From Pleurocapsa sp. FMAR1 (lineage in GTDB: Bacteria; Cyanobacteriota; Cyanobacteriia; Cyanobacteriales; Xenococcaceae), in NCBI RefSeq assembly GCF_963665995.1, contig NZ_OY762512.1, positions 1,860,001 through 1,924,000 of the forward strand: a stretch of 64,000 nt of DNA, written 5' to 3'. The translations under genes were made by a program, and so were the position numbers. The notes beneath the pieces were generated by a model. That model saw only the letters and a list, made by a program, of their open reading frames with translations, was not told the DNA's origin and did no database searches. Shown here in pieces: positions 27,762 through 37,117 of this stretch (positions within the stretch are counted from its first letter, which is position 1; each line of letters starts with the position of its first letter).

Positions 27762-28433
27762 ATGAATTTTTCTAGACGCAATTTTGCGCTGCGACGAACA
27801 GCAACAATTTTATCAATTGCAATTTTAATCTTGGCTATTATTGCAGCCTTATCAGGTATTTTAATTAGTTTTTACTACGAGCCTGCTGCGGGAGATGCTT
27901 ATCAATCTCTTGCCAAGATTAGTGAAACTATTCCTTATGGTTGGGCAATCTATAGTCTACACAACTTGGCTGGTAACGGAATTATAGCAGCAGCACTAAT
28001 TCAAATTATTGTTATGTTTTTTGGCAGACAATATCAACGTAGCTGGTTTACAGCTTGGATTAGCGGTATTCTGCTGACCTTATCAGCTATCGGACTAGGT
28101 TGGACAGCGATGATTCTCGGCTGGAATCAACTAGGCTATTGGCGTTTAAAAGTAGAGCTAGGAACTATTGCAGCCATTCCTTTATTTGGAGAAACTATCA
28201 AGAATATCCTAACAGGAACAGGGGGCATTAACACTACAGCAATTGTTCATTTTTACACCATCCATAGTTATGTTTTATCGGTAACAGCGATCGCTTTATC
28301 GGTAATACATTTAATAGCTTTAGTTATTCAAGAACAGGAGCAAAAAGCTCTATTACTACAACAATTGGAAAAGTTAGCAGCATCTCCAGAACAACAAGAA
28401 GCTAACTCAAAAAATATTAACACACAAATATAA
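27762..28433 (+). CDS. Cytochrome b6-like membrane protein lacking one haem ligand
   Basis: The 223-residue protein resembles cytochrome b6 (PetB): ISFYYEPAAGDAYQSLAKI, YGWAIYSLHNLAGNG, and the last pair of helices with HFYTIHSYVLSV. Three of the four axial haem histidines are at the expected spacing (His67, His168, His183), but the fourth place, 14 residues after His67, is Gln81. This predicts a normal low-potential haem site and a changed or absent high-potential one. The N-terminal amphipathic helix and the cysteine that holds haem cn in b6 are absent. crtW follows 33 bp downstream on the same strand, so co-expression is likely. It is a PetB paralogue, not the core b6f subunit. Confidence 0.78.
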   Translation: MNFSRRNFALRRTATILSIAILILAIIAALSGILISFYYEPAAGDAYQSLAKISETIPYGWAIYSLHNLAGNGIIAAALIQIIVMFFGRQYQRSWFTAWISGILLTLSAIGLGWTAMILGWNQLGYWRLKVELGTIAAIPLFGETIKNILTGTGGINTTAIVHFYTIHSYVLSVTAIALSVIHLIALVIQEQEQKALLLQQLEKLAASPEQQEANSKNINTQI

Positions 28434-28466
28434 ATGTAATTAAAATACTAAATTTTAAAGTAGTTC

Positions 28467-29252
28467 ATGCACAATTTTTTAGGATCAAAAACAACTTATC
28501 TTGAGTCTAATTCTCAAACAGGTATTATTGTTGGGCTTATTATAATATTTCTTTGGTTTGTTAGTTTAATTGAATTTTTAAGAATAGATACCACTACAAT
28601 TTTTCCACTATGGATTATTGTTGGCGTTCTTTTAAGATCTTTTTTACATACTGGATTATTTATTACTATCCACGAAGCAATACACGGAATTGTTTCTCAA
28701 AATCGCAAGGTCAATAATGGGATTGGCTACATAACTTCTTTTTTGTACGCATTATTACCATATAAGCTTCTTGCTAAAAATCATCAACTACATCATCTCT
28801 ACCCCGCTACAGAAAAAGACCCAGATTTTCATTTTGCAGATTCTAACAACTTTTTGTTTTGGTATTTCAGCTTTATGAAAGAATATCAAAAAGGAAAACA
28901 AGCCTGGGTATTACTAATTGGAATGACAGTTGTTTATTGGACTTTTGTCGGTTTGCATATTTCTCCAAGCAATATTTTTTTATTCTGGGTAATTCCTATT
29001 TTGATTAGCTCTTTGCAACTTTTTACCTTTGGAATATTTTTACCCCATCGACAACAAGATCAAGGCAATCTTCACCGAGCAAGAAGCAATAATTACTCAG
29101 CATTTTGGTCTTTTATTGCTTGTTATCATTTTGGATATCATTGGGAGCATCATCAGTATCCTAATTTACCTTGGTACAAACTACCAATGGCTCGTCAGGA
29201 AAGTATTAATTTTAGACAGGAGCAAGATGTAGTAGCTTCGATAAAAAAATAG
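28467..29252 (+). CDS. crtW: Beta-carotene ketolase, CrtW type
   Basis: CrtW adds keto groups to the rings of beta-carotene to give echinenone and canthaxanthin, using a di-iron centre and O2 in the membrane. The 261-residue product has the histidine boxes of the family: HEAIHG (His69, His73), NHQLHHLYPATEKDPDFH, and GYHWEHHQYPNLPWYKLP. FLPHR before the last box is also typical. About four membrane helices surround them. Length matches cyanobacterial CrtW and not CrtO, which is unrelated. It lies 33 bp after the cytochrome-b6-like gene. Echinenone is also the usual pigment of orange carotenoid protein, so a role in photoprotection is plausible. Confidence 0.87.
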   Translation: MHNFLGSKTTYLESNSQTGIIVGLIIIFLWFVSLIEFLRIDTTTIFPLWIIVGVLLRSFLHTGLFITIHEAIHGIVSQNRKVNNGIGYITSFLYALLPYKLLAKNHQLHHLYPATEKDPDFHFADSNNFLFWYFSFMKEYQKGKQAWVLLIGMTVVYWTFVGLHISPSNIFLFWVIPILISSLQLFTFGIFLPHRQQDQGNLHRARSNNYSAFWSFIACYHFGYHWEHHQYPNLPWYKLPMARQESINFRQEQDVVASIKK

Positions 29253-29432
29253 GTTAGCTATGACAACTCAAGGTAAATTATCACGCTTAGTTCTAACAGC
29301 TACAGGTGCGATCCTAATCTCCTGAACTAATTCGTTAGCTTCGAGTGATGCGATCGCTCTAACTAGTCTAATTCCTGCACTCAGTTTCTAGGAAGAATCT
29401 GGAGAATTACTGACCATAGAAACTAAAACAAT

Positions 29433-30155
29433 ATGTCATCTCAATCACAAAAAACAGCTTTAGTCAGTGGTAATAAAGGCATTGGTTTTGCTATCTGCCA
29501 AGGATTACTAGATGCGGGATTTGATATTTTTCTCGCAGCCAGAGATCCAGATAAAGGTAAAGCTGCCATTGAAAAACTATCTACAGATAATAACTCGGTA
29601 CAGCTTGTAGAACTTGACGTTGCTAATGACGAAAGTATTAAAAATGCTGTAACCAGCGTTAGCAATAGAACAAACTCTTTAGATATCTTGGTTAATAATG
29701 CGGGTATTTATCCTGACTTAAGAGGATCGTAACAAGGAGTAAATATTCTTACCGTTTCGCGAGATTTACTTACCAAAGCAATGAACACTAATGCTTTTAG
29801 TCCAATTGTTGTTACTCAAGCCTTTCTTCCTTTATTAGAAAAATCAGCTAATTCTAAAGTAATCAATGTATCTAGCGGTAATGGACAGCTTGACGGTATC
29901 TCAGCCAATGTACCCAGTTATTCTTTATCAAAACTCGCTCTTAATGGTGCAACTATTTTACTGGCTAATGCCTTGAAGTCGAAAGGCATAGCCGTTTATG
30001 CCATGTGTCCAGGTTGGGTAAAAACTGATATGGGTGGCGATTCCGCGCCTCGTACTCCCGAACAGGGTGCGGATACTGCCATTTGGTTAGCAACAGAAAC
30101 ATCAATCGAAGAGAGTGGAAAATTTTTTAGAAATCGTTCAGAACAAGCTTATTAA
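29433..30155 (+). pseudogene. Short-chain dehydrogenase/reductase with an in-frame stop
   Basis: A single frame from ATG at 29433 to 30155 encodes an SDR protein of about 240 residues, but a TAA at 29730-29732 splits it just after NNAGIYPDLRGS. The N-terminal part has the altered cofactor motif SGNKGIGFAI (TGxxxGIG class) and the NNAG motif. The C-terminal part has the catalytic serine region INVSSGNG, Y-x3-K as YSLSK, and PGWVKTDMGG. One substitution separates it from an intact gene. It may be a very recent pseudogene or a sequencing error. Substrate is unknown. Confidence 0.8.
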
Positions 30156-30370
30156 AAATAGCCTTCAGGTTCGGATAAACAACTAGTGAATAACAACAGC
30201 GATACAAAAGACAAATTCTTTCGCCAGTGGTCAGAAATTCAGCCTAATATTCAAAATATTGAAAGACTGAAATAAATAACTTTTAGATAAATTTTTATTT
30301 CTAAAATTGAGTGGTAGTTGCTGACCATCAAGGCTAAAATTGTGCAGCATAAATATTCAGGAAAATATTA

Positions 30371-31096
30371 GTGAGTGGCTTTAATGAAAGTTTAGTCAGG
30401 GAAACTGCTGAAGAGTTGGTTATTAGTGATGACGAAAAATCTCTAATTGAGTCATTTGTTATAATTTGTCAGTTTTTAGCAGAACATCCATCTGCAATTT
30501 CCTGGAGAACAAGCAAAGCAAATCCTCACAAACCTACAGTTGTTAATCAAAATGACTTATTTCAATTAGCAAAAAAATACTTTGAAGGCTATAGAAGAAG
30601 TGACTTTCCCGTAGAACCTTCAACGATTCCAGATCCAATGGTTTCTATAATCATGAGAGAAGCTTATGGATATTCAAATCAAGAGTGTCAGCGCATCAAA
30701 ATTGAACATCAATACGCAATGTGTGCTGAAAATTGTGTTGGTAATTTATTGGAAAGATATATTGATTCAGTTTTAAGGGGGAATGGTTGGAATTGGTGTT
30801 GTGGTGAATTTATAAAGGCTATAGATTTTCTGGGTAAGAATAACGATGGAGAATGGATTGCCCTACAAATTAAAAACAGAGACAATTCTGAAAACTCGTC
30901 GAGTAGTGCTATCAGAGACGGTACGAAAATTCAAAAGTGGTTTCGTTCTTTTTCTAAAGATACAAAAAAAGGAAGAAGTTCTTTTACAAACTGGAAAAAT
31001 TTACCACCACTTATGCAAGGTTACAATCTAAATGAAGAGGGTTTTAAAGAATTTGTGATCCAATATATTAATATTCATAAACCTAAAAATAGTTAA
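30371..31096 (+). CDS. Type II restriction endonuclease, probably SinI-like
   Basis: The 241-residue product lies tail to tail with a C5-cytosine methyltransferase only 11 bp away, which is the classic type II restriction-modification layout. The segment GEWIALQIKNRDNSENSSSS resembles the catalytic region of the SinI family (target GGWCC), where D/E-x-K type residues bind metal. EYGY-like and NWCCGEFIKAIDFLG segments lead into it. The start is GTG at 30371, with AGGA just upstream. The SinI assignment rests on remembered family pattern only, so the recognition sequence is provisional. Confidence 0.68.
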   Translation: MSGFNESLVRETAEELVISDDEKSLIESFVIICQFLAEHPSAISWRTSKANPHKPTVVNQNDLFQLAKKYFEGYRRSDFPVEPSTIPDPMVSIIMREAYGYSNQECQRIKIEHQYAMCAENCVGNLLERYIDSVLRGNGWNWCCGEFIKAIDFLGKNNDGEWIALQIKNRDNSENSSSSAIRDGTKIQKWFRSFSKDTKKGRSSFTNWKNLPPLMQGYNLNEEGFKEFVIQYINIHKPKNS

Positions 31097-31107
31097 ATTA
31101 ATATCCG

Positions 31108-32385
31108 CTAAACAAATAATTTAATTTGTCTGTGATTCAATGATTGCAAATCTCTGCGGGACTTAAATTCTCTTTCCCAATCAGTATGACTAGTATTTTT
31201 ATATCTTGAGTATTTGAAGTTTGGATAATTTTCGATTTCTAATCCTTGCAACATAGAGTTAATTAGTTTGCCAACTGCATAACCCAAACTAATAGGTACT
31301 GCATTACCGATTTGTTTATACTGTTGAATCAAGGAACCTGCGAGTATCCAATCATCAGGAAATTCTTGGATTCTTTTATATTCTTGAATAGATAACGGTC
31401 GATCTTCTTCTGGATGGGCGAGATCTGTAGCTGGCATTGCAGGATGAGTTACAAGGGTTGGAGAAGGTTTATCCCAAGCTAAACGTCTAAAGAAACCAGT
31501 TTTTCCTCCGCCAGAATAATAAGATTTTCCCATAGCTTCTTTTTGCAAATTTGCAGGCAAATCACGCCAATTTTGACCAGGTTTTAGCAAGCGATAGTAT
31601 TTGAGACGCTTTTCAGGAAAGTTTAGATAAGTATGTTTTTTGATATTTTCTAATGCAAAATTTACTGTCTTCCATTCTGGTAGATTGAATTCACCATTTT
31701 CAGAATGTGTAGGTTGTAAAAATGGTATTTTATAATTATTTTTTGAACATATAACGATTACTCTTTCTCTAATTTGTGGAGTACCAAAATTTGCAGAGTT
31801 ATAAAGATTAAATGAGTATGAATAGCCAGACAAATTAAGCTTACTCAAGACAAAATTTAATGCACCTCCTTTTAATTCATCTTCTGATAAATCAGCAAAA
31901 TCTGAAGTCGAGGGGTGCTTCCGTTTAGGAAGCATACCCAATCGACTTGTTGAACCTCTTTGGTCATGTGGTTGGTGATTTATTGGACAAGATAGCAAAC
32001 CACGTACATTTTCAATAACTATAAACTTCGGTTGTAATTCTAAAGCCAAATCAATATATTTTAAAAAAGTGTTTCCTCTTTCGTCGTTAAAACCTTTGCG
32101 TCTTCCTGCTGTACTAAATGCTTGACAAGGAGGACCACCCATAATTAAATCAATAGAATCATCTTTTTTTAGTTTTGCAGCAGCTAATATATCAGCGGTA
32201 GAGTAATTGTTTATATCATTCAATAACGCTGTACTGGGTCTGTTTGCTGCTATTGTTTGCTTACAATGTTGATCTATTTCACAAGTTAAACGAATATCAA
32301 AGCCTGATTTTTCTATACCTAAATCTAATCCCATTGCACCTGAGAAAAAACTTAATGCAATCGGTTTTTTATTATTGTTGATCAA
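31108..32385 (-). CDS. DNA (cytosine-5)-methyltransferase of a type II RM system
   Basis: The 425-residue enzyme has the ordered m5C methyltransferase motifs: motif [18 protein letters not shown], motif [17 protein letters not shown] with the catalytic cysteine, motif [11 protein letters not shown], motif [13 protein letters not shown], and motif [12 protein letters not shown]. The variable region between VIII and X sets the target sequence. It would protect host DNA from the endonuclease at 30371, which it faces tail to tail. An insert after motif VI (residues 120-165, [20 protein letters not shown]) extends the protein. Sequence specificity is inferred as GGWCC only if the partner is truly SinI-like. 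Confidence 0.92.
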   Translation of the reverse strand: MINNNKKPIALSFFSGAMGLDLGIEKSGFDIRLTCEIDQHCKQTIAANRPSTALLNDINNYSTADILAAAKLKKDDSIDLIMGGPPCQAFSTAGRRKGFNDERGNTFLKYIDLALELQPKFIVIENVRGLLSCPINHQPHDQRGSTSRLGMLPKRKHPSTSDFADLSEDELKGGALNFVLSKLNLSGYSYSFNLYNSANFGTPQIRERVIVICSKNNYKIPFLQPTHSENGEFNLPEWKTVNFALENIKKHTYLNFPEKRLKYYRLLKPGQNWRDLPANLQKEAMGKSYYSGGGKTGFFRRLAWDKPSPTLVTHPAMPATDLAHPEEDRPLSIQEYKRIQEFPDDWILAGSLIQQYKQIGNAVPISLGYAVGKLINSMLQGLEIENYPNFKYSRYKNTSHTDWEREFKSRRDLQSLNHRQIKLFV

Positions 32386-32519
32386 ATAAGAATTATCCTC
32401 AATCTAATTTACTTAATTATATATTTTTCCAATTTTATTACCTATTTAGTTACCTACTACCTACTGCCTAACCCAAAAGTTAAGTAACCTACTTGAATAG
32501 GATTTAGTATAACTCGTAG

Positions 32520-33605
32520 TCATAAAGATTTATCTTCCCAGTTTGGGTCAGGCTGTGAAATTCTTAAGCTGTCAGCGATTCTTTTAATTGCCCCTGCTAA
32601 AGGTACGGCTAAAATCAGACCCAAAACTCCACCTAGTTTAGCCCCCAACAGCAAAGAAATGATAATCCAAACAGGGTTGAGTCCAACCAAACCACCAAAA
32701 ATACGGGGTGCAAGAACATTGTCGATCGCCTGGTCGATTGTAGTTGCCACTATTAAGACTTCTACTCCCAAACCAACACTTTTAAGACCTGTTAGTAAAC
32801 TAACGCTGACGATACCCAAAATATCGCCTAGGGGAATTAAGACTAAAACTCCAATTGCCAGACCGAATAATAAGCCAAAAGGTACTTTCAGCAATAAGAA
32901 TGCTGTAGTGATAGCTAGGCTCATTAATAAGGCGATCGCAGCTTGACCGATAAAGTAACTTTGAAAACTCTGTTTGAGAGAAAACTGAATACGATCTCCC
33001 CAATTGTCGGGCAACCACTGCCAAATTCCCGACCAAAAATTCTCACCATGAAGCAGCAGATAGAAAGTTAAGACTACTGTGACTAATAATTCTAAACTGC
33101 TATCAAATGCTCCAATTAAAAAATTAATCACCTGAGTGGGTAAAGATTCTACTTCTCTAGCAAAACGCTCTTCTAATTGAGCTATTAAAGCACTAACATC
33201 AAAGGAAAGATTTTTGTCCATCGCCCAGGTTTCAAAATTTTGCAACTGCACTGACCCAGAATCGATCCAGCTTGGTAGCCGACTGGTAAATTCATTTAGC
33301 TGTTGAAGTAGAAGAGGCAGTAATGTAAGAGTGATTGCACTCAAAATAACCAATGTCAACAAAAACACGACGGCAACAGCATAACCGCGTTTAAATTTCC
33401 ACGATATGAGCAGCTTCACCGGATAATTTAAGAGAAAAGCAAACAGGGCTGCTGTCACTATTAAAATTAGGGTGGGTCGTAAATATTGGAAGACAGGAAA
33501 TAAAAAATAACCATTGAAGACAACAAAAGAGATTGTCAAGCCCCAAAATAACCACCGTGGAAATTTATTCTCGAACATAATTTCGCTTTGATAAGGTAAA
33601 ACCAT
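32520..33605 (-). CDS. AI-2E family transporter (PerM/YdiK-like)
   Basis: The 361-residue membrane protein has about seven to eight helices: an N-terminal group of three (WLFWGLTISFVVF, LRPTLILIVTAALFAFLLNY, GYAVAVVFLLTLVIL), a soluble stretch (about 90-150), and a C-terminal group with the IAVPLAGAI end. This is the PerM/AI-2E exporter family, which moves small molecules or sodium-coupled solutes. Substrates vary and cannot be inferred here. ALFAFLLNYPVKLL is a family mark. No operon partner is evident; a large palindrome follows its upstream side at 33733-33806. Confidence 0.85.
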   Translation of the reverse strand: MVLPYQSEIMFENKFPRWLFWGLTISFVVFNGYFLFPVFQYLRPTLILIVTAALFAFLLNYPVKLLISWKFKRGYAVAVVFLLTLVILSAITLTLLPLLLQQLNEFTSRLPSWIDSGSVQLQNFETWAMDKNLSFDVSALIAQLEERFAREVESLPTQVINFLIGAFDSSLELLVTVVLTFYLLLHGENFWSGIWQWLPDNWGDRIQFSLKQSFQSYFIGQAAIALLMSLAITTAFLLLKVPFGLLFGLAIGVLVLIPLGDILGIVSVSLLTGLKSVGLGVEVLIVATTIDQAIDNVLAPRIFGGLVGLNPVWIIISLLLGAKLGGVLGLILAVPLAGAIKRIADSLRISQPDPNWEDKSL

Positions 33606-33732
33606 TTATACTATCAAAGCTCATGTTTAGAGCGAACTGCATCTCTAGAGTGTTCTAGGGAAAAGTTACCTGATTATTTTTCGATACGCTCTAATTATAA
33701 GAAGAAGAACTAGGCAAGATTTTAGGGTAGGG

Positions 33733-33806
33733 TCGCCATGCCGTTAGACCAACGGTCACAGATTACTCCGCCCGTTTAGGGCGGAGTAATCTGTGACTGA
33801 TGGCGA
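33733..33806. repeat. Nested palindromic element between divergent genes
   Basis: TCACAGATTACTCCGCCC at 33756-33773 and its exact complement at 33779-33796 form a perfect 18-bp stem with a GTTTA loop. A second pair, TCGCCAT at 33733-33739 and ATGGCGA at 33800-33806, encloses it. The GC-rich core contrasts with the AT-rich flanks. It lies in the 300-bp gap between the exporter gene and mprF. Confidence 0.8.
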
Positions 33807-33905
33807 TTAATTTTTATTCTGATAACCACTTGCGTTACATTTGCTTCACTACCTTAAGAGAGCTATAAATAGTAACCTAAATAGTACTGAATTAAATAAA
33901 TATTA

Positions 33906-36539
33906 ATGCTCAGGCAAAGAACAAAAATTGGACTATGGGTAGCTGCCTTGTTGACAGGTGCAGTGGGAATAGTAAACTTGCTCTCGGCAGTAACTCCAAG
34001 CTTGCCTGAACGAGTAGACTGGTTAAAACAAATCTTTCCTTTTGAAGTTAGGGCAGGAGCGCATCTATTCGCAGTTATTAGCGGTTTTTTTCTCTTGATC
34101 CTGGCAGCTAATTTGTTACGCCGTAAACGTCTGGCTTGGCTGCTGACAATTGGTTTACTGGTCGTCTCGATTCTCAGTAACTTAATCAAAGGTTGGGATT
34201 ATGAAGAAAGCTTGCTCTCAGCTTTATTATTAGGGCAGCTTTTATGGATGAGACAAGTTTTTACTGCCCGTTCGGATCGTCCTTCAGTTATTCAAGGAAT
34301 TCGCGTACTAGTCTTTGCCCTATTATTTACCACAGTTTACGGTACTTTGGGCTTCTTCTGGTTAGCTCGTCATTACGCGACTACTTTTCGCTTAGGAGGC
34401 GCTGTAAGGCAAACTCTAGCAATATTTTTTACCAATGATAACTTAGGTCTGCAAGCCACTTCACGCTTTGGACGTTTTTTTGTTAATTCAATTTACATTA
34501 TCGGTGCAGTAACGGTGCTTTATGCCCTTTGGATGCTGCTGCGTCCAGTACTACTCCATAACGAAGCAACATTACAGGAAAAACAAGAAGCTCAAAAAAT
34601 TGTCGCCAGATATGGTTGTTCATCTCTGGCGCGATTTACTCTACTGAATGATAAATCTTATTACTTTAGTCCTTCAGGTCAAAGCGTTGTGGCATATGTG
34701 CCAAAAGGCAGAGGCGCGATCGCTTTAGGAGATCCTATCGGTGCAATAGAAGACCGCAGTGAGGCGATCGCCAGTTTTAAGCAATTCTGCGATCGCAATG
34801 ACTGGCAACCCGCTTTCTATCAGACTTTACCCGACGATCTGGAACTGTATCAGTCTCTGGGGTTTAAAACTCTCAAAATTGGGGAAGAGGCGATAGTAGA
34901 TCTTCAGACTTTTACTCTCCAAGGAAAGGCAGGAAAAAGCTTACGTCCAGCAATTAACAAGTTTAAGAAGCTCGGTTATTCAATTCAATTTTATGCTCCA
35001 CCAATTGCTGATGATTTGTTACAAGAGTTAAGAGTCATTAGTAATGAGTGGCTGGCACACATGGCGGGTTCAGAGAAAAAGTTCTCTGTTGGCTGGTTTG
35101 ACGATAATTATCTCCAGGACTGCGAAATTGCTGTAGTTAATAATTCCCAGGGAAATGCGATCGCCTTCGTTAATATCGTCCCTGAGTATCAGCGTAACGA
35201 AATTACCATTGACCTAATGCGCCACTTGCCAGAGATAGAAAACGGAACGATGGATTTTTTGTTTATTTCGCTGTTTGAACACTTCAAGCAACAAGGTTAC
35301 GACAGCTTTAATTTAGGTTTAGCTGCTCTTTCGGGAGTAGGAGAAACAGCCCAGTCTTCTCGTATGGAAAGGGGAATGCGCTATCTTTATGAACATCTAA
35401 ATCAATTTTATAATTTTCAGGGATTAAGGGCATACAAAGATAAATTTCATCCTCAGTGGAAATCGCGCTATTTAGTTTATCCTCAGTTTGCCGCCCTGCC
35501 AGAAATAGTAGTGGCATTGGTCAGAGTGGATTCAGGCGATCGCCTACAGGACTATTTAGGAACGCAGTTTTTAAGTCCCTCTGTTACTAGTGTTTCTAAA
35601 AGATTAAGTCGCATTGCACCTATATTTTTTAGCGTTTTGCTTTTTGGTCTTTCTCTTTGGGCGATCGCAACCGAGTTACGCAAGTATAGTTTAAAAGATG
35701 TATTTAATAGTCTCAATGCTATTCCCAATCAGTATCTGCTGCTGGCGATCGCTTTAACCACGATTAATTACCTCTTGCTGACGGGATACGATACCCTGGC
35801 AGTAAAATATATAAATCAATCTCTGGCATATAAACGAACTGCTTTGGTGGCAGTTATTAGCTATGGAATTAGCAATAGCGTTGGTTTTGCCCTTCTCAGC
35901 GGTAGTGCTATCCGCTATAAATTTTACTCTGCGTGGGGATATTCTGCTATTAAGATTGCTCAGATAATTACCTTTTGTAACCTCAGTTTTTGGCTGGGGT
36001 TATTTGCTGTCGGCGGTGCTGTGTTTGCTCTTACGCCTTTAGAAATACCTAAACAGCTTAATCTACCGTTTCTGTCGGTGCGTCCTCTTGGGTTTGTTTT
36101 CCTGGCAATTATTATTGCCTACTTACTTTGGAGTGGATTGAGCAAAAAGCCTTTGAAAATTAAAAATTGGACATTGCCTCATCTTCCCTTTAAGCTTTCT
36201 TTAGCACAGATAGCTTTAACTTCGCTAGATTGGATGTTTGCTGCTGCGGTGCTTTATGTTTTACTGCCAGTACCTAAACATTTTTCGTTCTTGGGGTTTT
36301 TTGGCATTTATCTTTTGGGTCAAATTGCAGGAATTATTAGTAATGTTCCTGGAGGACTGGGGGTATTTGAAACTATTCTGATTTTGTTACTCTCTCCGCC
36401 AATTCCTTCTAGTCAATTGTTAGGCTCTCTGCTGGCATATCGAGGTATTTACTATTTTCTGCCTTTGGGTGCTTCGATTTTACTGTTGGGATGGTATGAA
36501 TTGAAGCAGCGATGGAATCGTCAAACGACTAAAATCTAG
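33906..36539 (+). CDS. MprF-like lysylphosphatidylglycerol synthase/flippase with permuted modules
   Basis: MprF proteins add an amino acid from tRNA to phosphatidylglycerol and flip the product, lowering surface charge. The 877-residue product has an N-terminal membrane part (residues 10-215, about six helices), the soluble DUF2156 aminoacyl-transferase domain (about 225-535, with RYGCSSLARFTLLNDKSYYF and FVNIVPEYQRNEITIDLMR), then about eight helices of the flippase domain (566-870, with YGISNSVGFALLSGSAIRYK). In well-studied MprF the flippase precedes the synthase; here the order is reversed. All parts seem complete. The amino acid added is not predictable from sequence. Confidence 0.82.
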   Translation: MLRQRTKIGLWVAALLTGAVGIVNLLSAVTPSLPERVDWLKQIFPFEVRAGAHLFAVISGFFLLILAANLLRRKRLAWLLTIGLLVVSILSNLIKGWDYEESLLSALLLGQLLWMRQVFTARSDRPSVIQGIRVLVFALLFTTVYGTLGFFWLARHYATTFRLGGAVRQTLAIFFTNDNLGLQATSRFGRFFVNSIYIIGAVTVLYALWMLLRPVLLHNEATLQEKQEAQKIVARYGCSSLARFTLLNDKSYYFSPSGQSVVAYVPKGRGAIALGDPIGAIEDRSEAIASFKQFCDRNDWQPAFYQTLPDDLELYQSLGFKTLKIGEEAIVDLQTFTLQGKAGKSLRPAINKFKKLGYSIQFYAPPIADDLLQELRVISNEWLAHMAGSEKKFSVGWFDDNYLQDCEIAVVNNSQGNAIAFVNIVPEYQRNEITIDLMRHLPEIENGTMDFLFISLFEHFKQQGYDSFNLGLAALSGVGETAQSSRMERGMRYLYEHLNQFYNFQGLRAYKDKFHPQWKSRYLVYPQFAALPEIVVALVRVDSGDRLQDYLGTQFLSPSVTSVSKRLSRIAPIFFSVLLFGLSLWAIATELRKYSLKDVFNSLNAIPNQYLLLAIALTTINYLLLTGYDTLAVKYINQSLAYKRTALVAVISYGISNSVGFALLSGSAIRYKFYSAWGYSAIKIAQIITFCNLSFWLGLFAVGGAVFALTPLEIPKQLNLPFLSVRPLGFVFLAIIIAYLLWSGLSKKPLKIKNWTLPHLPFKLSLAQIALTSLDWMFAAAVLYVLLPVPKHFSFLGFFGIYLLGQIAGIISNVPGGLGVFETILILLLSPPIPSSQLLGSLLAYRGIYYFLPLGASILLLGWYELKQRWNRQTTKI

Positions 36540-36629
36540 AAATTGTCATAAGTGCGTCACGATAACGACACAGCAAATCACTAACCTAAAGATATTAAAG
36601 CTTTTATTTGGACTTAGATAGATAAGATC

Positions 36630-37049
36630 ATGAAAACCCTAATACATCCAAAAGCATTATTCTCCAACATCGTTAAAGCAGAAGTTCACAGTAGTGATGA
36701 TTTCTCTTTTACTAATAATCATTCTGGCATAGCTCATGAGGTAGGAGTGTTCGCCCATCATCGAGATGCCAAAGTAGCAATTGAAGAACTACAAGAAGCA
36801 GGATTTTCTCTGGATGAAATTACTTTAGTTGCTCGTAATGCTTGGCATCATCATTGGCTGGGAGATTTAACTATTTATAGCTATTTTAATGAAAAGTTGT
36901 TTGACTCAAATCAAATTGCTCGACGTTTTTGCCAGAAGTTGTTTCAACGAGGTAAATATCTCTTGTTGGTTACAGAGAAGAAAAATGATCTCAATGCTGG
37001 CACAATTATGGGTCGTCGTCGGGGTCATTCAGAAGTTTGGTATTTTTAA
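36630..37049 (+). CDS. YflT/general stress protein 17M-like protein
   Basis: The 139-residue protein has a core GVFAHHRDAKVAIEELQEAGFSLDEITLVARN pattern (residues 38-70), which resembles the YflT/GSP17M stress-protein domain. The rest, including YLLLVTEKKN and the basic C-terminus MGRRRGHSEVWYF, gives no further clue. No membrane segment or signal peptide is visible. Its role is unknown. Confidence 0.55.
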   Translation: MKTLIHPKALFSNIVKAEVHSSDDFSFTNNHSGIAHEVGVFAHHRDAKVAIEELQEAGFSLDEITLVARNAWHHHWLGDLTIYSYFNEKLFDSNQIARRFCQKLFQRGKYLLLVTEKKNDLNAGTIMGRRRGHSEVWYF

Positions 37050-37117
37050 CATCAGCACACTCACCAAATTAGCGTAGCTTGTTGAACCGCTAACGAATTT
37101 TGAATTCTAAAAAATGT

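Noticed and set aside
29260-29400. Possible short secreted-protein remnant after crtW (MTTQGKLSRLVLTATGAILI start)
   Set aside because: It has stop codons after 21 residues and again later; too short to assign, though it may be decayed coding DNA.
30186-30275. 29-residue frame between the SDR pseudogene and the restriction gene
   Set aside because: Starts with GTG and may be the end of a lost gene, but nothing supports it as a functional gene.
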